Numbered from the stretch's first letter, positions 7,787-16,236 are shown. The stretch: 64,000 bases of DNA from Paraburkholderia panacisoli (GCF_008369935.1 NZ_VTUZ01000035.1:47296-111295); one strand, 5' to 3'. The notes: generated by a model from the sequence alone, not told the origin. Numbers and translations are program-made.

Positions 7787-9138
7787 GCGGCAAGCTCCTT
7801 GAGCGACGTGCGCGTGTCCGCGAGCCGCGCGAGGTCCACGGGCGTCGCGCTTGCGACAAGCTTCTCGAGGAAGCGCCGCTCGCGGCCCGCGTTCACGAGC
7901 ACGCCCGCTACGATCCGCCCATCGCGCACGCTGAGCGCCGCGCAGGGTCCGGCGCCCGGCTCGCCGCGCAGCACGACCTCGTCGCTTGGATCGGGCTGGC
8001 CGACGACCTGGATGTTGTTGCCGAGCTGATCGGTCCACATCCACGGCGTTTCGCGATACGGCTGCGGACGGCCGACGAGCGCCTGCGCGACAGCGAGCGC
8101 CTGATTCTCGGCGTTGCGCCAGGTTTCCTGACGCAGACCGCCGCGCTCGTGCGTGCCGCTCAACACATGCGCGACGTCGCCGACCGCGTGGAGCCACGGC
8201 GCGCCCGGGCTGCGGCACATCGTGTCGACATCGACGCCCTGGCGTCCGGCAAGCCCGGTGCCCTCAAGAAACGCCGGCGCGCAATCGACGCCAATCGCGA
8301 TCAGGATCGTGTCGGCCGTGACTTCGAAGGGTTCGAGCGATGGCGCTTGCTCGCCAGCCTTGGCCTTGCAACACACGGCGTAGCGCCCTGGTTTTGCATC
8401 GCCAGTGGCTTGATTTGCGGGCTCGACGATCGCCTCGACGGCCACGCCCAGCTCGACGCGCGCGCCGCGAGCGCGATGCTCGCGCAACAGCCACTCGGAC
8501 ACGACGGGCGGCAGGCAGCGCGCGAGCACCCGATCGCTCGCTTCGAGCACCGTCACCGGCACGCCGAGATCGAGCGCAGACGATGCGACTTCCATGCCGA
8601 TCACGCCTGCGCCGATGATCGCGAGACCGCGGCTTGTACGCAGCGCGCGGCGCAGCGCGAGGCTGTCGTCGATCGTGCGCAGCATGTGCACGCCCGGCAA
8701 GTTCGCGCCGCGAATCGCGCCGCCGCGCGGCGCGCCGCCCGTCGCCACGACGAGGCGGTCGAACGCCAGCTCTGCCCCGCCCGCGAGAGTCAGCACGCGC
8801 CGCGCGGCGTCGAGCGCGACCGCGCGATCGTGCAAACGCTCGATGCGCGCATCGCGCAAGGCCGACGGCTCCCAGAATGCCGCAGGCGCCAGAGCGAGCG
8901 GCGAAGCGTTGAGCGGCGACGGCTCGCTCCACGGCTCCTGCTCGCTCGTCAGCCACTCCTTCGAAAGCGCGGGCCGCTCGTAGGGCGGATGACGCTCGTC
9001 GCCGACCAGCGTGATGCGCCCCGCGAAACCGAGCGAGACGAGGTGCTGCACGACGCGCCCGCCGGCATGACCTGCGCCGACCACGACGACATGCTCCGCG
9101 CGCTTCACTTCATTCAGTTGCGAAGAATCGTGATTCAT
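7783..9138 (-). CDS. NAD(P)H:ferredoxin reductase, FAD-dependent
   Basis: A 451-residue flavoprotein of the pyridine-nucleotide oxidoreductase family, of the kind that serves Rieske and P450 oxygenases (BphA4/rubredoxin-reductase type). It has an N-terminal FAD-binding GAGHAGGRVV, a central NAD-binding GAGVIGMEVA, the FAD segment AVGDVAHV, and a C-terminal reductase domain. The start at 9138 is preferred to an in-frame ATG at 9195 that would overlap the cupin gene. It overlaps the NTF2-like gene by four bases. It is likely to feed electrons from NADH to the Rieske ferredoxin at 4.9-5.3 kb. Confidence 0.9.
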   Translation of the reverse strand: MNHDSSQLNEVKRAEHVVVVGAGHAGGRVVQHLVSLGFAGRITLVGDERHPPYERPALSKEWLTSEQEPWSEPSPLNASPLALAPAAFWEPSALRDARIERLHDRAVALDAARRVLTLAGGAELAFDRLVVATGGAPRGGAIRGANLPGVHMLRTIDDSLALRRALRTSRGLAIIGAGVIGMEVASSALDLGVPVTVLEASDRVLARCLPPVVSEWLLREHRARGARVELGVAVEAIVEPANQATGDAKPGRYAVCCKAKAGEQAPSLEPFEVTADTILIAIGVDCAPAFLEGTGLAGRQGVDVDTMCRSPGAPWLHAVGDVAHVLSGTHERGGLRQETWRNAENQALAVAQALVGRPQPYRETPWMWTDQLGNNIQVVGQPDPSDEVVLRGEPGAGPCAALSVRDGRIVAGVLVNAGRERRFLEKLVASATPVDLARLADTRTSLKELAA

Positions 9139-9146
9139 GGTTCCAC

Positions 9147-9497
9147 TCACACGTTGGTCCCGGCGCGATACAGCACGCCTTTCGCACGGATGCACGCAAA
9201 ACGGCGCGGCTCGCGCGGCGGAATCAGGATCGCCTCCCCCGCGACGAGCCGGTAATGTTCGCCAGCCGCCTCGATATCGAACTCGCCTTCGAGGATCGCG
9301 ACGACTTCCTCACCGCGTGCTCCCTGCGCCTCGTCGCTCACTTCGTGCAGTTCGAAAACGGCGAATTCGGTCGTCAACAGCGCGCCTTGAGCACGCGCCG
9401 TCTGACTCGTTGCCTGCGGATCGCGCCATCGCTCACCCGCGTTCACCGTCGTACACTGCGCGATGTCGTCCATCGCGTGTTCACCGCGAGAATCCAT
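9147..9497 (-). CDS. cupin-domain protein lacking the usual metal-ligand histidines
   Basis: A 116-residue single-domain cupin. The first motif region reads ARGEEVVAILEGEFD and the second AGEAILIPPREPRRF: the barrel glycines and prolines are kept, but the histidines that normally bind a metal are missing from both motifs. The protein may therefore be a non-catalytic or sensory cupin. It starts 13 bases downstream of a second, histidine-containing cupin and may pair with it. A second ATG at 9473 is a possible alternative start. The function is not known. Confidence 0.7.
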   Translation of the reverse strand: MDSRGEHAMDDIAQCTTVNAGERWRDPQATSQTARAQGALLTTEFAVFELHEVSDEAQGARGEEVVAILEGEFDIEAAGEHYRLVAGEAILIPPREPRRFACIRAKGVLYRAGTNV

Positions 9498-9509
9498 TTC
9501 CGTTCCTTT

Positions 9510-9914
9510 TCATCTGTTCGCGAGCGGGTAGTACGGCGCATCGTCCTGCGCGCCATACTCCGCTCGCGGCGGCGACACCACGTTCAGCCGCATGCTCACG
9601 CCTTCGGCGCCGTAACGGTTCTTGCCGTAGTGGCGGAGACCGGCGGGAATGATCATCGCATCGCCTTGCGCGAGCATGCGTTCGACGTCAGGCGTATCGG
9701 GGCGCACCTCGAAGATCGAGCACGAGCCAAGCACCTGCAGCGACGCTTCCTCGCCGTGATCGTGCGCCTTTGCGGGCAGGTTCCTGCCCTCCTGCTCGAC
9801 GAACTTGATCACGGCGACGCTCATCGTCTCGCCGATCATCGTCTTCATATAAAGGCCATTTTCGACAACGGTCTGCAGGCCGTGATCGATGCCAAACACG
9901 CGGCATTTCGCCAT
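9510..9914 (-). CDS. cupin-domain protein with conserved metal ligands
   Basis: A 134-residue cupin. Motif 1 is AHDHGEEASLQVLG and motif 2 is GDAMIIPAGLRHYGKN, so the His-X-His, Glu and distal His ligands of a metal cupin are present. In catabolic operons such proteins act as small dioxygenases, isomerases or ligand sensors. It follows a 135-residue unknown protein by 54 bases and precedes the histidine-poor cupin. A ring-cleavage or isomerisation role is possible but unproven. Confidence 0.75.
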   Translation of the reverse strand: MAKCRVFGIDHGLQTVVENGLYMKTMIGETMSVAVIKFVEQEGRNLPAKAHDHGEEASLQVLGSCSIFEVRPDTPDVERMLAQGDAMIIPAGLRHYGKNRYGAEGVSMRLNVVSPPRAEYGAQDDAPYYPLANR

Positions 9915-9968
9915 TTCGTGGCTCCTTCAAAAACGGGCCGGACGCGCCGGCCGATCGCGCGTGAGCGC

Positions 9969-10376
9969 TCAGGGCAGCGGACGCATGACAAAGGACTCGT
10001 CGGCGCGAAAGCGCGCGGACTCGTATCCGTCGATGACGGCCGGCTGGTTATAGAACTCGATCGCCGGCGCGATCTCGGCCAGCGAGAGCAACAGGTACAT
10101 CAACGTCATCGCATCGGCGTGCTCATCGAGCGTCGCGAGCGCATGGCGGTTCAGATGCGCCACGACGTCGTCCACCTGCGGCAAGATCGCGTCGCGAAAC
10201 GCGAGAATCGCTTCCATGCCGACGGCGTGACGTTGCGCGTTGCGCGCGGTTTCGGTTTCGAGCGCCCATGTCTCGACGAACGGAGCCAGCGACTCGAAGC
10301 CAGCGGGCAGAGATCGCGCCACAGGTGCCTTCTTGCCGATGAAGTTGATCGGCCGGGTATGCATTGCGGTACTCAT
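9969..10376 (-). CDS. uncharacterised 135-residue protein of the Rieske operon
   Basis: I do not recognise this protein. It is 135 residues long, apparently soluble and mostly helical, with a central segment rich in aspartate and histidine (VDDVVAHLNRHALATLDEHAD). It lies 13 bases downstream of the Rieske oxygenase alpha subunit and 54 bases upstream of a cupin gene, so it is almost certainly co-transcribed. Its tight linkage makes a pathway-specific role likely. Confidence 0.65.
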   Translation of the reverse strand: MSTAMHTRPINFIGKKAPVARSLPAGFESLAPFVETWALETETARNAQRHAVGMEAILAFRDAILPQVDDVVAHLNRHALATLDEHADAMTLMYLLLSLAEIAPAIEFYNQPAVIDGYESARFRADESFVMRPLP

Positions 10377-10389
10377 GTTCGATTCCTCG

Positions 10390-11706
10390 TTAAACCGTCG
10401 CGCCCGTCGCGACGCCTTGTGCCAGCATGCGTTCGACGACGTGATAGGCGTGGCGCACCAGCAGTTCGTTATCCTGTAGAACCATCACTTTCTTCGCACC
10501 TGTTTCCGCGGCGCGCTGCGTGCGCTCGAGCGTGCTGAAGTCCTCGAGCAGCACGTCACGCAGGGCGACCTTCATGTATTCGAGGAAGAAGCGCCCGCCG
10601 GGCGTCGTCATTTCGGGGTAGTACACGCGCGCGTCGACGAGCGTCTGGTTGTGCGAGATCGGACGGAAGTTGTATGCCTGGCAGTAGTTCGGACGCAGCG
10701 AAACGTAGAAGTCCGGGAACACGATGTTCATGTCGAACAGCCAGTTCGGGCTCTTCGTCCAGTTCACGCCGGAGGGCAGCGCGTCGAGGGGAAACGCGTG
10801 CCTGGCGCTGCCGATGCCCGCGCGCAACGCAGCGGCCGCGATAGGACGCTTCTGTCCTTGCTCCGACAACGCGTTCTTCGCGGCGGCGCCGCCTTCGGTT
10901 ACAGCCTTCGGATTGCCGTACACGGACTTCTGGTTCCCGGCCAGCGAGAGCCGCCGATGGAACTCGCCACACAGCGCGTCCAGCGGCGGCATGCTTTCGT
11001 TCTCGGCCTTGTCGATGGCGTCCGCAATCGAATTGCCATGCACGTAGGCAACGTGATACGCCTCCTGGAATGCGTCGAGCGCGAGCTTCCAGTTGCAGTT
11101 CACGACCGTCTGCCAGCCGAATCCTGCAGTGAGCTTGTCGAACGGATAGCCCTCGATGTCGCCAAACATCGGCTTCATGTAATCCGCGAGCGAGATCGAC
11201 GGAGTCGGGTCCATGTTCACGAATATGAAGCCTTGCCACACCTCGCACGCGACGCGTGCAAGCCCGAACTGCTCGCGATCGAGGCCGAAGAAGCACTTCT
11301 CGTCGGGCACGCCAGTCAGGTTGCCGTCGAGGTCGTAGGCCCAGCCGTGGAACTTGCAGAAGAACTTGCGGGTGTTGCCGCACTTGTCGTAGACGATCTC
11401 GTTCATGCGGTGCGCACAGACGTTGTGCATTGCGCGGATCTCGCCCTGGCGATTGCGCACCACGATGATCGACGTGTCGCACGCAGCCAGATCCTTGACG
11501 AAGTAGTCGCCCGGTTTCGGAATCTCCTCGACCCGGCCGACCTGCAGCCACGTCTTCTTGAAGATGTGCTCTTTCTCGCGCTCGTAGTACTCCGGCGAAA
11601 TGTACGGCTCGACTGGGATCGGGCCCGAGCCGAGTTCGGGATAACGGCCGGTCAGCGTGCCGGCCGGTGCGGGGACTTCGGGGGGCAGCAAGGTCGTGGA
11701 CACCAT
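10390..11706 (-). CDS. aromatic-ring-hydroxylating Rieske oxygenase, alpha subunit
   Basis: A 438-residue catalytic subunit. The Rieske cluster ligands are in VCAHRMNEIV and FFCKFHGWAYDL (around residues 95-125). The mononuclear-iron site is in ALDAFQEAYHVAYVHG, with two histidines five residues apart. The residue that bridges the Rieske and iron sites, an aspartate in naphthalene dioxygenase, is a glutamate here (QEAYH), as in many monooxygenase and demethylase-type members. The start is supported by GAGGTGA just upstream. It is the first gene of the minus-strand operon and is divergent from a TetR gene, with palindromes in between. The substrate is unknown. Confidence 0.9.
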   Translation of the reverse strand: MVSTTLLPPEVPAPAGTLTGRYPELGSGPIPVEPYISPEYYEREKEHIFKKTWLQVGRVEEIPKPGDYFVKDLAACDTSIIVVRNRQGEIRAMHNVCAHRMNEIVYDKCGNTRKFFCKFHGWAYDLDGNLTGVPDEKCFFGLDREQFGLARVACEVWQGFIFVNMDPTPSISLADYMKPMFGDIEGYPFDKLTAGFGWQTVVNCNWKLALDAFQEAYHVAYVHGNSIADAIDKAENESMPPLDALCGEFHRRLSLAGNQKSVYGNPKAVTEGGAAAKNALSEQGQKRPIAAAALRAGIGSARHAFPLDALPSGVNWTKSPNWLFDMNIVFPDFYVSLRPNYCQAYNFRPISHNQTLVDARVYYPEMTTPGGRFFLEYMKVALRDVLLEDFSTLERTQRAAETGAKKVMVLQDNELLVRHAYHVVERMLAQGVATGATV

Positions 11707-11719
11707 GGCTTCACCTCAA

Positions 11720-11734
11720 AAACGAATGTCGTTT
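11720..11734. promoter_or_regulatory. candidate operator, perfect palindrome before the Rieske operon
   Basis: AAACGA-ATG-TCGTTT is a perfect inverted repeat with six-base arms. It lies directly upstream of the ribosome-binding site of the Rieske alpha-subunit gene, in the region shared with the divergent TetR gene. Its position would let a bound TetR protein block transcription of the operon. Confidence 0.5.
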
Positions 11735-11740
11735 AATAAT

Positions 11741-11751
11741 GAATGGTATTC
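11741..11751. promoter_or_regulatory. candidate TetR operator GAATGGTATTC
   Basis: GAAT-GGT-ATTC is an inverted repeat in the divergent Rieske/TetR intergenic region. It closely resembles GAATGACATTC upstream of the MFS gene at 13176-13186, which suggests that one regulator binds both sites. Confidence 0.5.
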
Positions 11752-11841
11752 TGTTTTGAAAAAATTCGTCCGTCAAGGCTTTTTGTTTGCCTTTTGCAAA
11801 ACGCGGGACCAGCCCGCACCAACACGAGCCGGAGTGATGCA

Positions 11842-12459
11842 ATGAAGTGCGGGAAACGGGAGCAGATCGCGCAGGCCGCGCTCTCGCTCTTTCAGGAACA
11901 AGGCTTCACGGCGACGAAGATGGCGCAGATCGCCTCGGCAGCTGGCATGACCGCCGCCAACCTGTACGTGTACTTCGATTCGAAGCTCGCGATCCTCTAT
12001 GAGGTGTATCGGCCCTGGCTGCGCTCGCGGCTCGACACGTTGAGCGCGCAGGTGCGTGCGCTCGATGGGCCTGAGCGGCGGCTGCGGCAGTTGCTTGTCG
12101 GCCTTTGGCACGACATTCCGGGTGCCGACGCGAATTTCGCCAATGCCCTGATCGACGGGCTCGCGCAACGGCACGCCCGCGCCGGGCCGTCGAGCGCTTT
12201 CCTGAACGAAGTGGAAGTCGCGGTCGGCACGCTGCTGCGGGAGTGCGTCGGCACGGAATCCGCCGCGCGCGGCTCATGCCTGGACGACGCGATGCTTTCG
12301 CGCCTGATCTGGATGGCGTTCGACGGCTTCGTGATCAACCGGCGGCTCGGCGATGTGCGCGACGTCGAGGCTGTCGCGTCATTGATGGCGCCTCTGATGC
12401 TCCGCGAGGCCCCCGGCTACACGCCCATGCCGCCCGCCGGTGAAGGCGTGGCGCCTTGA
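11842..12459 (+). CDS. TetR-family transcriptional regulator
   Basis: A 205-residue TetR-type regulator. The N-terminal helix-turn-helix reads MAQIASAAGMTAANLYVYFDSK, followed by a helical ligand-binding domain. The start at 11842 has GGAGTGATGCA upstream; longer in-frame starts would run through the promoter region. It is divergent from the Rieske operon and 48 bases upstream of a second TetR gene with the same YVYFDSKL recognition segment. A role as repressor of the Rieske operon and of the MFS transporter is inferred from position and from the repeated palindromes. Confidence 0.9.
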   Translation: MKCGKREQIAQAALSLFQEQGFTATKMAQIASAAGMTAANLYVYFDSKLAILYEVYRPWLRSRLDTLSAQVRALDGPERRLRQLLVGLWHDIPGADANFANALIDGLAQRHARAGPSSAFLNEVEVAVGTLLRECVGTESAARGSCLDDAMLSRLIWMAFDGFVINRRLGDVRDVEAVASLMAPLMLREAPGYTPMPPAGEGVAP

Positions 12460-12507
12460 TAGAATGGACCGAACCAGACCACCGCCCTTCCATTAGAGAG
12501 CCCTCAA

Positions 12508-13098
12508 GTGCCGCAAATCAAAAAAGCCGTCAAGCGGGAAGCCATTTTGACGGCCGCGTTCAACGCCTTCAGCGAAAAGGGATATTCAGCAACGACGATG
12601 ACGGAAATCGCCCGTCTCGCGGGCACCACGGTTGCCAATCTCTACGTCTACTTCGACTCGAAGCTCGTCATCCTTTACGAAATCTACGAGCCGTGGCTGA
12701 TCGAGCAACTGCATCGGCTGCGAAGCGAGGTGGCGCTGCTGAACGGGCCGCGCAAGAAGATCGAGCGCATCCTGACGGGCATCTGGGGCGACATCCCGGC
12801 CGCCGACAACGCCTTCGCGAACTCGCTGATCGACGCGCTGGCAAGCGCGCCTGCGGGGCTCGCGAAACCCAACAATCTGCTGGTGTCGGTCGAGAATTTC
12901 CTCACACAACTGCTCAAGGACGCGCTGCCCGCCGAGCGCATCGCCGCGCTCGGCGGCGACCTTTTCGCTCACGTGATCTGGATGGCGTTCGACGGCTTCG
13001 TCATCAATCAGCGTATCGGCGACCACCGCGACATTCAGCGCATCACGGCGCTGACGACCACGCTGCTGCTCGGCGAAGCGCCGCGCGAGGCGGCGTGA
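12508..13098 (+). CDS. TetR-family transcriptional regulator, paralogue of the preceding gene
   Basis: A 196-residue TetR-type regulator starting at GTG. The DNA-binding part (MTEIARLAGTTVANLYVYFDSK) and the later IWMAFDGFVINQR segment are nearly the same as in the preceding gene, so the two are tandem paralogues or an old duplication. They may bind the same sites or form a heteromeric switch. The upstream purine run AGAGAG supports the GTG start. Confidence 0.88.
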   Translation: MPQIKKAVKREAILTAAFNAFSEKGYSATTMTEIARLAGTTVANLYVYFDSKLVILYEIYEPWLIEQLHRLRSEVALLNGPRKKIERILTGIWGDIPAADNAFANSLIDALASAPAGLAKPNNLLVSVENFLTQLLKDALPAERIAALGGDLFAHVIWMAFDGFVINQRIGDHRDIQRITALTTTLLLGEAPREAA

Positions 13099-13167
13099 CT
13101 TCGGTATGACTTCGACCCAGGACTTTCCCGAAGCCAGCACAAATTTATTTTGAAACCTTTGACGTAA

Positions 13168-13194
13168 CGAAAATGGAATGACATTCTTTATTCG
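13168..13194. promoter_or_regulatory. candidate promoter-operator upstream of the MFS gene
   Basis: A 27-base imperfect palindrome centred at 13181 matches at 10 of 13 symmetric positions. Its core GAATG-A-CATTC (13176-13186) is perfect. A possible -35 box TTGACG lies at 13159-13164, so the palindrome would cover the spacer and the -10 region. The core resembles GAATGGTATTC at 11741. Confidence 0.5.
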
Positions 13195-13348
13195 AGCGCA
13201 GACAGCAGAGATCGCCTGCGCCGGGCTGGCAAGCCGCGCAGGGCCGGAGGGGCATTCCATCCACGCCTTGGCCACAAGGTCACGCACGAGGACTGGCATC
13301 GCGCTTGCCTGATTCTTTCCGGTAGTTCGTTCGAAAAAGTCATCCCCC

Positions 13349-14656
13349 ATGGCCGCCATCTCCCAAAGTCCTCACGGTATCGCCCTCGATCCACCCGCGA
13401 GCACGACGCGCCGCGTGCTGGCCCTTTGTTTCCTCACGATCGTGACCGAAGGCTATGACATCGGCGTCATGGGCACGATCGTTCCCTCCATGCTCGCGGA
13501 CCCGGTCTGGAAATTGACGCCGATCGAGGTTGGCGCCATGAGCAGCGCGGCTTTGTTCGGCACGTTGTTCGGTTCGTATTTCATCAGCGTTCTCACGGAC
13601 CTGATCGGCCGCAAGCGTCTGCTGATTGCGTGCGTCACGCTGTTCTCGCTGTCGATGCTGGGCGCGGCCGTCGCGCCTACGCCATTCATTTTCAGCGTCA
13701 TGCGCTTCATTGGCGGACTCGGCCTCGGGGGCGTCATTTCCGCGGCGGCGGCGCTCACGGTCGAATATTCGCCGGCGGCGAAGCGCAACCTCAATTTCGC
13801 GATCATGTATTCGGGCTATGCCATCGGCGCGCTGGTATCGGCCGTGATCGGTATCGCGTTTCTCGCAACACACGGGTGGCGCTTCGTCGTCGCCCTGGGC
13901 GCGTTGCCGCTGCTTGGTGTCCCGGCGCTGCTCATGATGCTGCCCGAGTCCCTTGCCTACCTCGTTGCAAGCGGCAAGCGACGCGAAGCCGATCGGCTCG
14001 CGCAACGGCTCGGCCTCTCGATTGCGTCGCTCGACAGCGTTCCGGGCGAAGCGACCGCCAAGCCTTCGCTGCGCGTCGTATTCGGCGAGGTGTTCTCGCA
14101 CGGCAACTGGTGGTCGACGCTTTGCCTCTGGGTGGCGCAGGTCGCTGCCGTGCTCGTGATCTATGGGCTCGGGACCTGGCTGCCGCAACTCATGCGCAAG
14201 CTTGGCTACGATCTCGGCTCGAGCCTGTCGTTTCTCGCGATCTTCATGCTCTCTTCGGCGATCGGCGGCATCCTGATTGGCCGTGTGGGTGATCGCTTCG
14301 GGCCGCGCAAGACAATCGTCGGTGGCTATGTGATCGGCGCGCTCGCCATTTGCGGACTCACCGTGAAGGGTGGCGTCATCACGAACTACGTGCTCGTTGC
14401 GCTCGCCGGCCTCGGCAGTATCGGCGTGGCCATGGTGCAGCTCGGTTACATCGCCAGCTTCTACAGGCCGTTCGCACGAGCGAGCGCGACGGGCTGGGCC
14501 GTCGGCATCGGTCGCGTTGGCGCGATGGCCGGTCCGATGCTCGGCGCGTGGTTCGCCTCCTCGCATCTCGACGTGCGGATGAATTTCGTCGCATTCGCGG
14601 CATCGGGTCTCGTCGCCGCGCTCGCAATCGGTCTGTGCAGGCCGCGTAACGGATGA
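13349..14656 (+). CDS. MFS transporter, aromatic acid:H+ symporter type
   Basis: A 435-residue inner-membrane transporter with about twelve predicted membrane segments. The segment EGYDIGVMGTIVPSML in helix 1 and the cytoplasmic loop DLIGRKR are typical of the aromatic acid/H+ symporter branch of the major facilitator superfamily. It follows the TetR pair and is preceded by a TetR-like palindrome. It probably imports the substrate of the Rieske operon, likely an aromatic or heteroaromatic acid; the exact substrate cannot be read from sequence. Confidence 0.9.
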   Translation: MAAISQSPHGIALDPPASTTRRVLALCFLTIVTEGYDIGVMGTIVPSMLADPVWKLTPIEVGAMSSAALFGTLFGSYFISVLTDLIGRKRLLIACVTLFSLSMLGAAVAPTPFIFSVMRFIGGLGLGGVISAAAALTVEYSPAAKRNLNFAIMYSGYAIGALVSAVIGIAFLATHGWRFVVALGALPLLGVPALLMMLPESLAYLVASGKRREADRLAQRLGLSIASLDSVPGEATAKPSLRVVFGEVFSHGNWWSTLCLWVAQVAAVLVIYGLGTWLPQLMRKLGYDLGSSLSFLAIFMLSSAIGGILIGRVGDRFGPRKTIVGGYVIGALAICGLTVKGGVITNYVLVALAGLGSIGVAMVQLGYIASFYRPFARASATGWAVGIGRVGAMAGPMLGAWFASSHLDVRMNFVAFAASGLVAALAIGLCRPRNG

Positions 14657-14824
14657 CACGCCGCTAGCCGGTGCGGACCGGCCTGCGGCCTGAGCATTTC
14701 CTCTTTCCTCTCCCGATATTTGTCATCGACATGAGATTTCTACGTCATCGTTTCTGATAATGAATAAGGAATGCTTACGTTTTGGCATAAGACTATCAAC
14801 TCAACACACCAAAGCTTCACCTAC

Positions 14825-15907
14825 ATGAAAACGATAAATAAGGGATTCCTTGCTGTTTCGCTGCTCGGATCATGCACCTCAACGGCCTTCGCTCAATCCA
14901 GCATGACCCTATACGGCAGTATCGACGAAGGCGTAGGCTACGTGACCAACGTGAAAGGGGGTTCACAAACAGTCATGGGGCCGATCAGCGTGCCGGACCA
15001 GTTCGGGTTCAAGGGCTCGGACGATTTGGGCGGAGGTTTGAAAGCCCTATTCCAACTGGAAAACGGATTCTTCTCGAATACCGGGGCATTCGCGGCATCG
15101 GGCATTCTTTTCAGTCGCAAGGCGTTTATCGGCTTGACCGACTCCCGTTGGGGAACGCTCACGCTCGGCAGGCAATGGGATTTGACCGACGATGTGCTGC
15201 TTCCCAATGCGAACGGCGCGGTCCAGTACAACTATTTCCTCTATCACCCCGCCAATATCGACAACGCTGCGGTGACCACAGTCAACAATTCGGTGAAGTA
15301 CGCGAGCAATCCATGGCACGGCGTGTCCGCGCGCGTCATGTACGGTTTCACCGATCCATCGACGGGACAAGGCCGCTATGTCGGCGGCGCGTTGCTTTAC
15401 AAGTCCTCCGCCCTGCAACTGGGCGCAGTGTATAGCGATACGCGGAACAAATCGTACGCGCTGAACACATCGCTCGGCTACGCGAGTTTCCTCGGTCAGG
15501 ACCTCTCGGGCGGGGTCGCTTTCAGGGCGCGGGATTCGCAGATCTTCGGCGTCGCCGGCACCTACACCCCGAACCGTCAATGGGCGTTCCATGCTATCGT
15601 CGATACGGCGAAAATCGCAAGCAATACCGACTCCGCCCATGCAACGACCACGGAACTCGGTATCGACTGGAATGTCACGCCATTCGACACCGTACTGCTC
15701 GGCGGATATCGAACGTGGTTCGCGGGCAAGAACTACACGACTGCCGGCTTATCGAATCTCTATCACCTTTCGGTGCGGACCACGCTCTATGCCGAGTTGA
15801 CCTACCAGCGCGCGGGTGGCGGTGCACACGCGGCGCTCCTCTCTTTGTCGCCGTCGTCCAGCAGCGAACAGATGTCCGTGCGAATCGGAATGCAGCACTT
15901 CTTCTGA
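14825..15907 (+). CDS. Gram-negative trimeric porin (Burkholderia type)
   Basis: A 360-residue outer-membrane porin. A signal peptide (MKTINKGFLAVSLLGS and on to AFAQSS) is followed by the standard mature start SSMTLYGSIDEG and a terminal phenylalanine (GMQHFF), all marks of beta-proteobacterial general porins. The frame extends 18 codons upstream, but the ATG at 14825 gives the signal peptide. It may supply outer-membrane passage for the substrates of the neighbouring catabolic operon. Confidence 0.92.
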   Translation: MKTINKGFLAVSLLGSCTSTAFAQSSMTLYGSIDEGVGYVTNVKGGSQTVMGPISVPDQFGFKGSDDLGGGLKALFQLENGFFSNTGAFAASGILFSRKAFIGLTDSRWGTLTLGRQWDLTDDVLLPNANGAVQYNYFLYHPANIDNAAVTTVNNSVKYASNPWHGVSARVMYGFTDPSTGQGRYVGGALLYKSSALQLGAVYSDTRNKSYALNTSLGYASFLGQDLSGGVAFRARDSQIFGVAGTYTPNRQWAFHAIVDTAKIASNTDSAHATTTELGIDWNVTPFDTVLLGGYRTWFAGKNYTTAGLSNLYHLSVRTTLYAELTYQRAGGGAHAALLSLSPSSSSEQMSVRIGMQHFF

Positions 15908-16236
15908 GCATCCAGGCGGGCGCGCAAAGCCTGGTTTCGATTCACGAAAAAACCGCACGCTTTGCTGCTCCGGATTTCGCTGTTCTGCGGTCCGAAATCA
16001 CTCGCGCCGGATCATATCGACGGTCCTCAAAGGATCGGGCGATTGTCGCTCCCTGTAGCACGGAGCGGCAGTCCTCCGAACGTCGCCAACTGCTGCGCCC
16101 TCGGAATAAACCTCTGCGTTGGCAGAGTCGTTTCCCGACTCATGAAGGCACCGCCATGCCAACCGTTTGATATTGCCCCCGTGATCAATAGATTTGTGTT
16201 GGATAAACGCTCGCCTGGCAATCGCGCACTGCTTGC
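15908..16236. other. intergenic stretch without recognised gene
   Basis: About 330 bases between the porin and the Lrp-type regulator. Short open frames exist on both strands, but none resembles a known protein, and no strong terminator or repeat was seen. Confidence 0.5.

Noticed and set aside
13340..14659. Long antisense open frame opposite the MFS transporter
   Set aside because: Charged, low-complexity product typical of antisense to a membrane protein gene.
14667..14690. GC-rich hairpin after the MFS gene (GCCGGT...ACCGGC)
   Set aside because: Lacks a T-run on either strand, so it is not a convincing rho-independent terminator.
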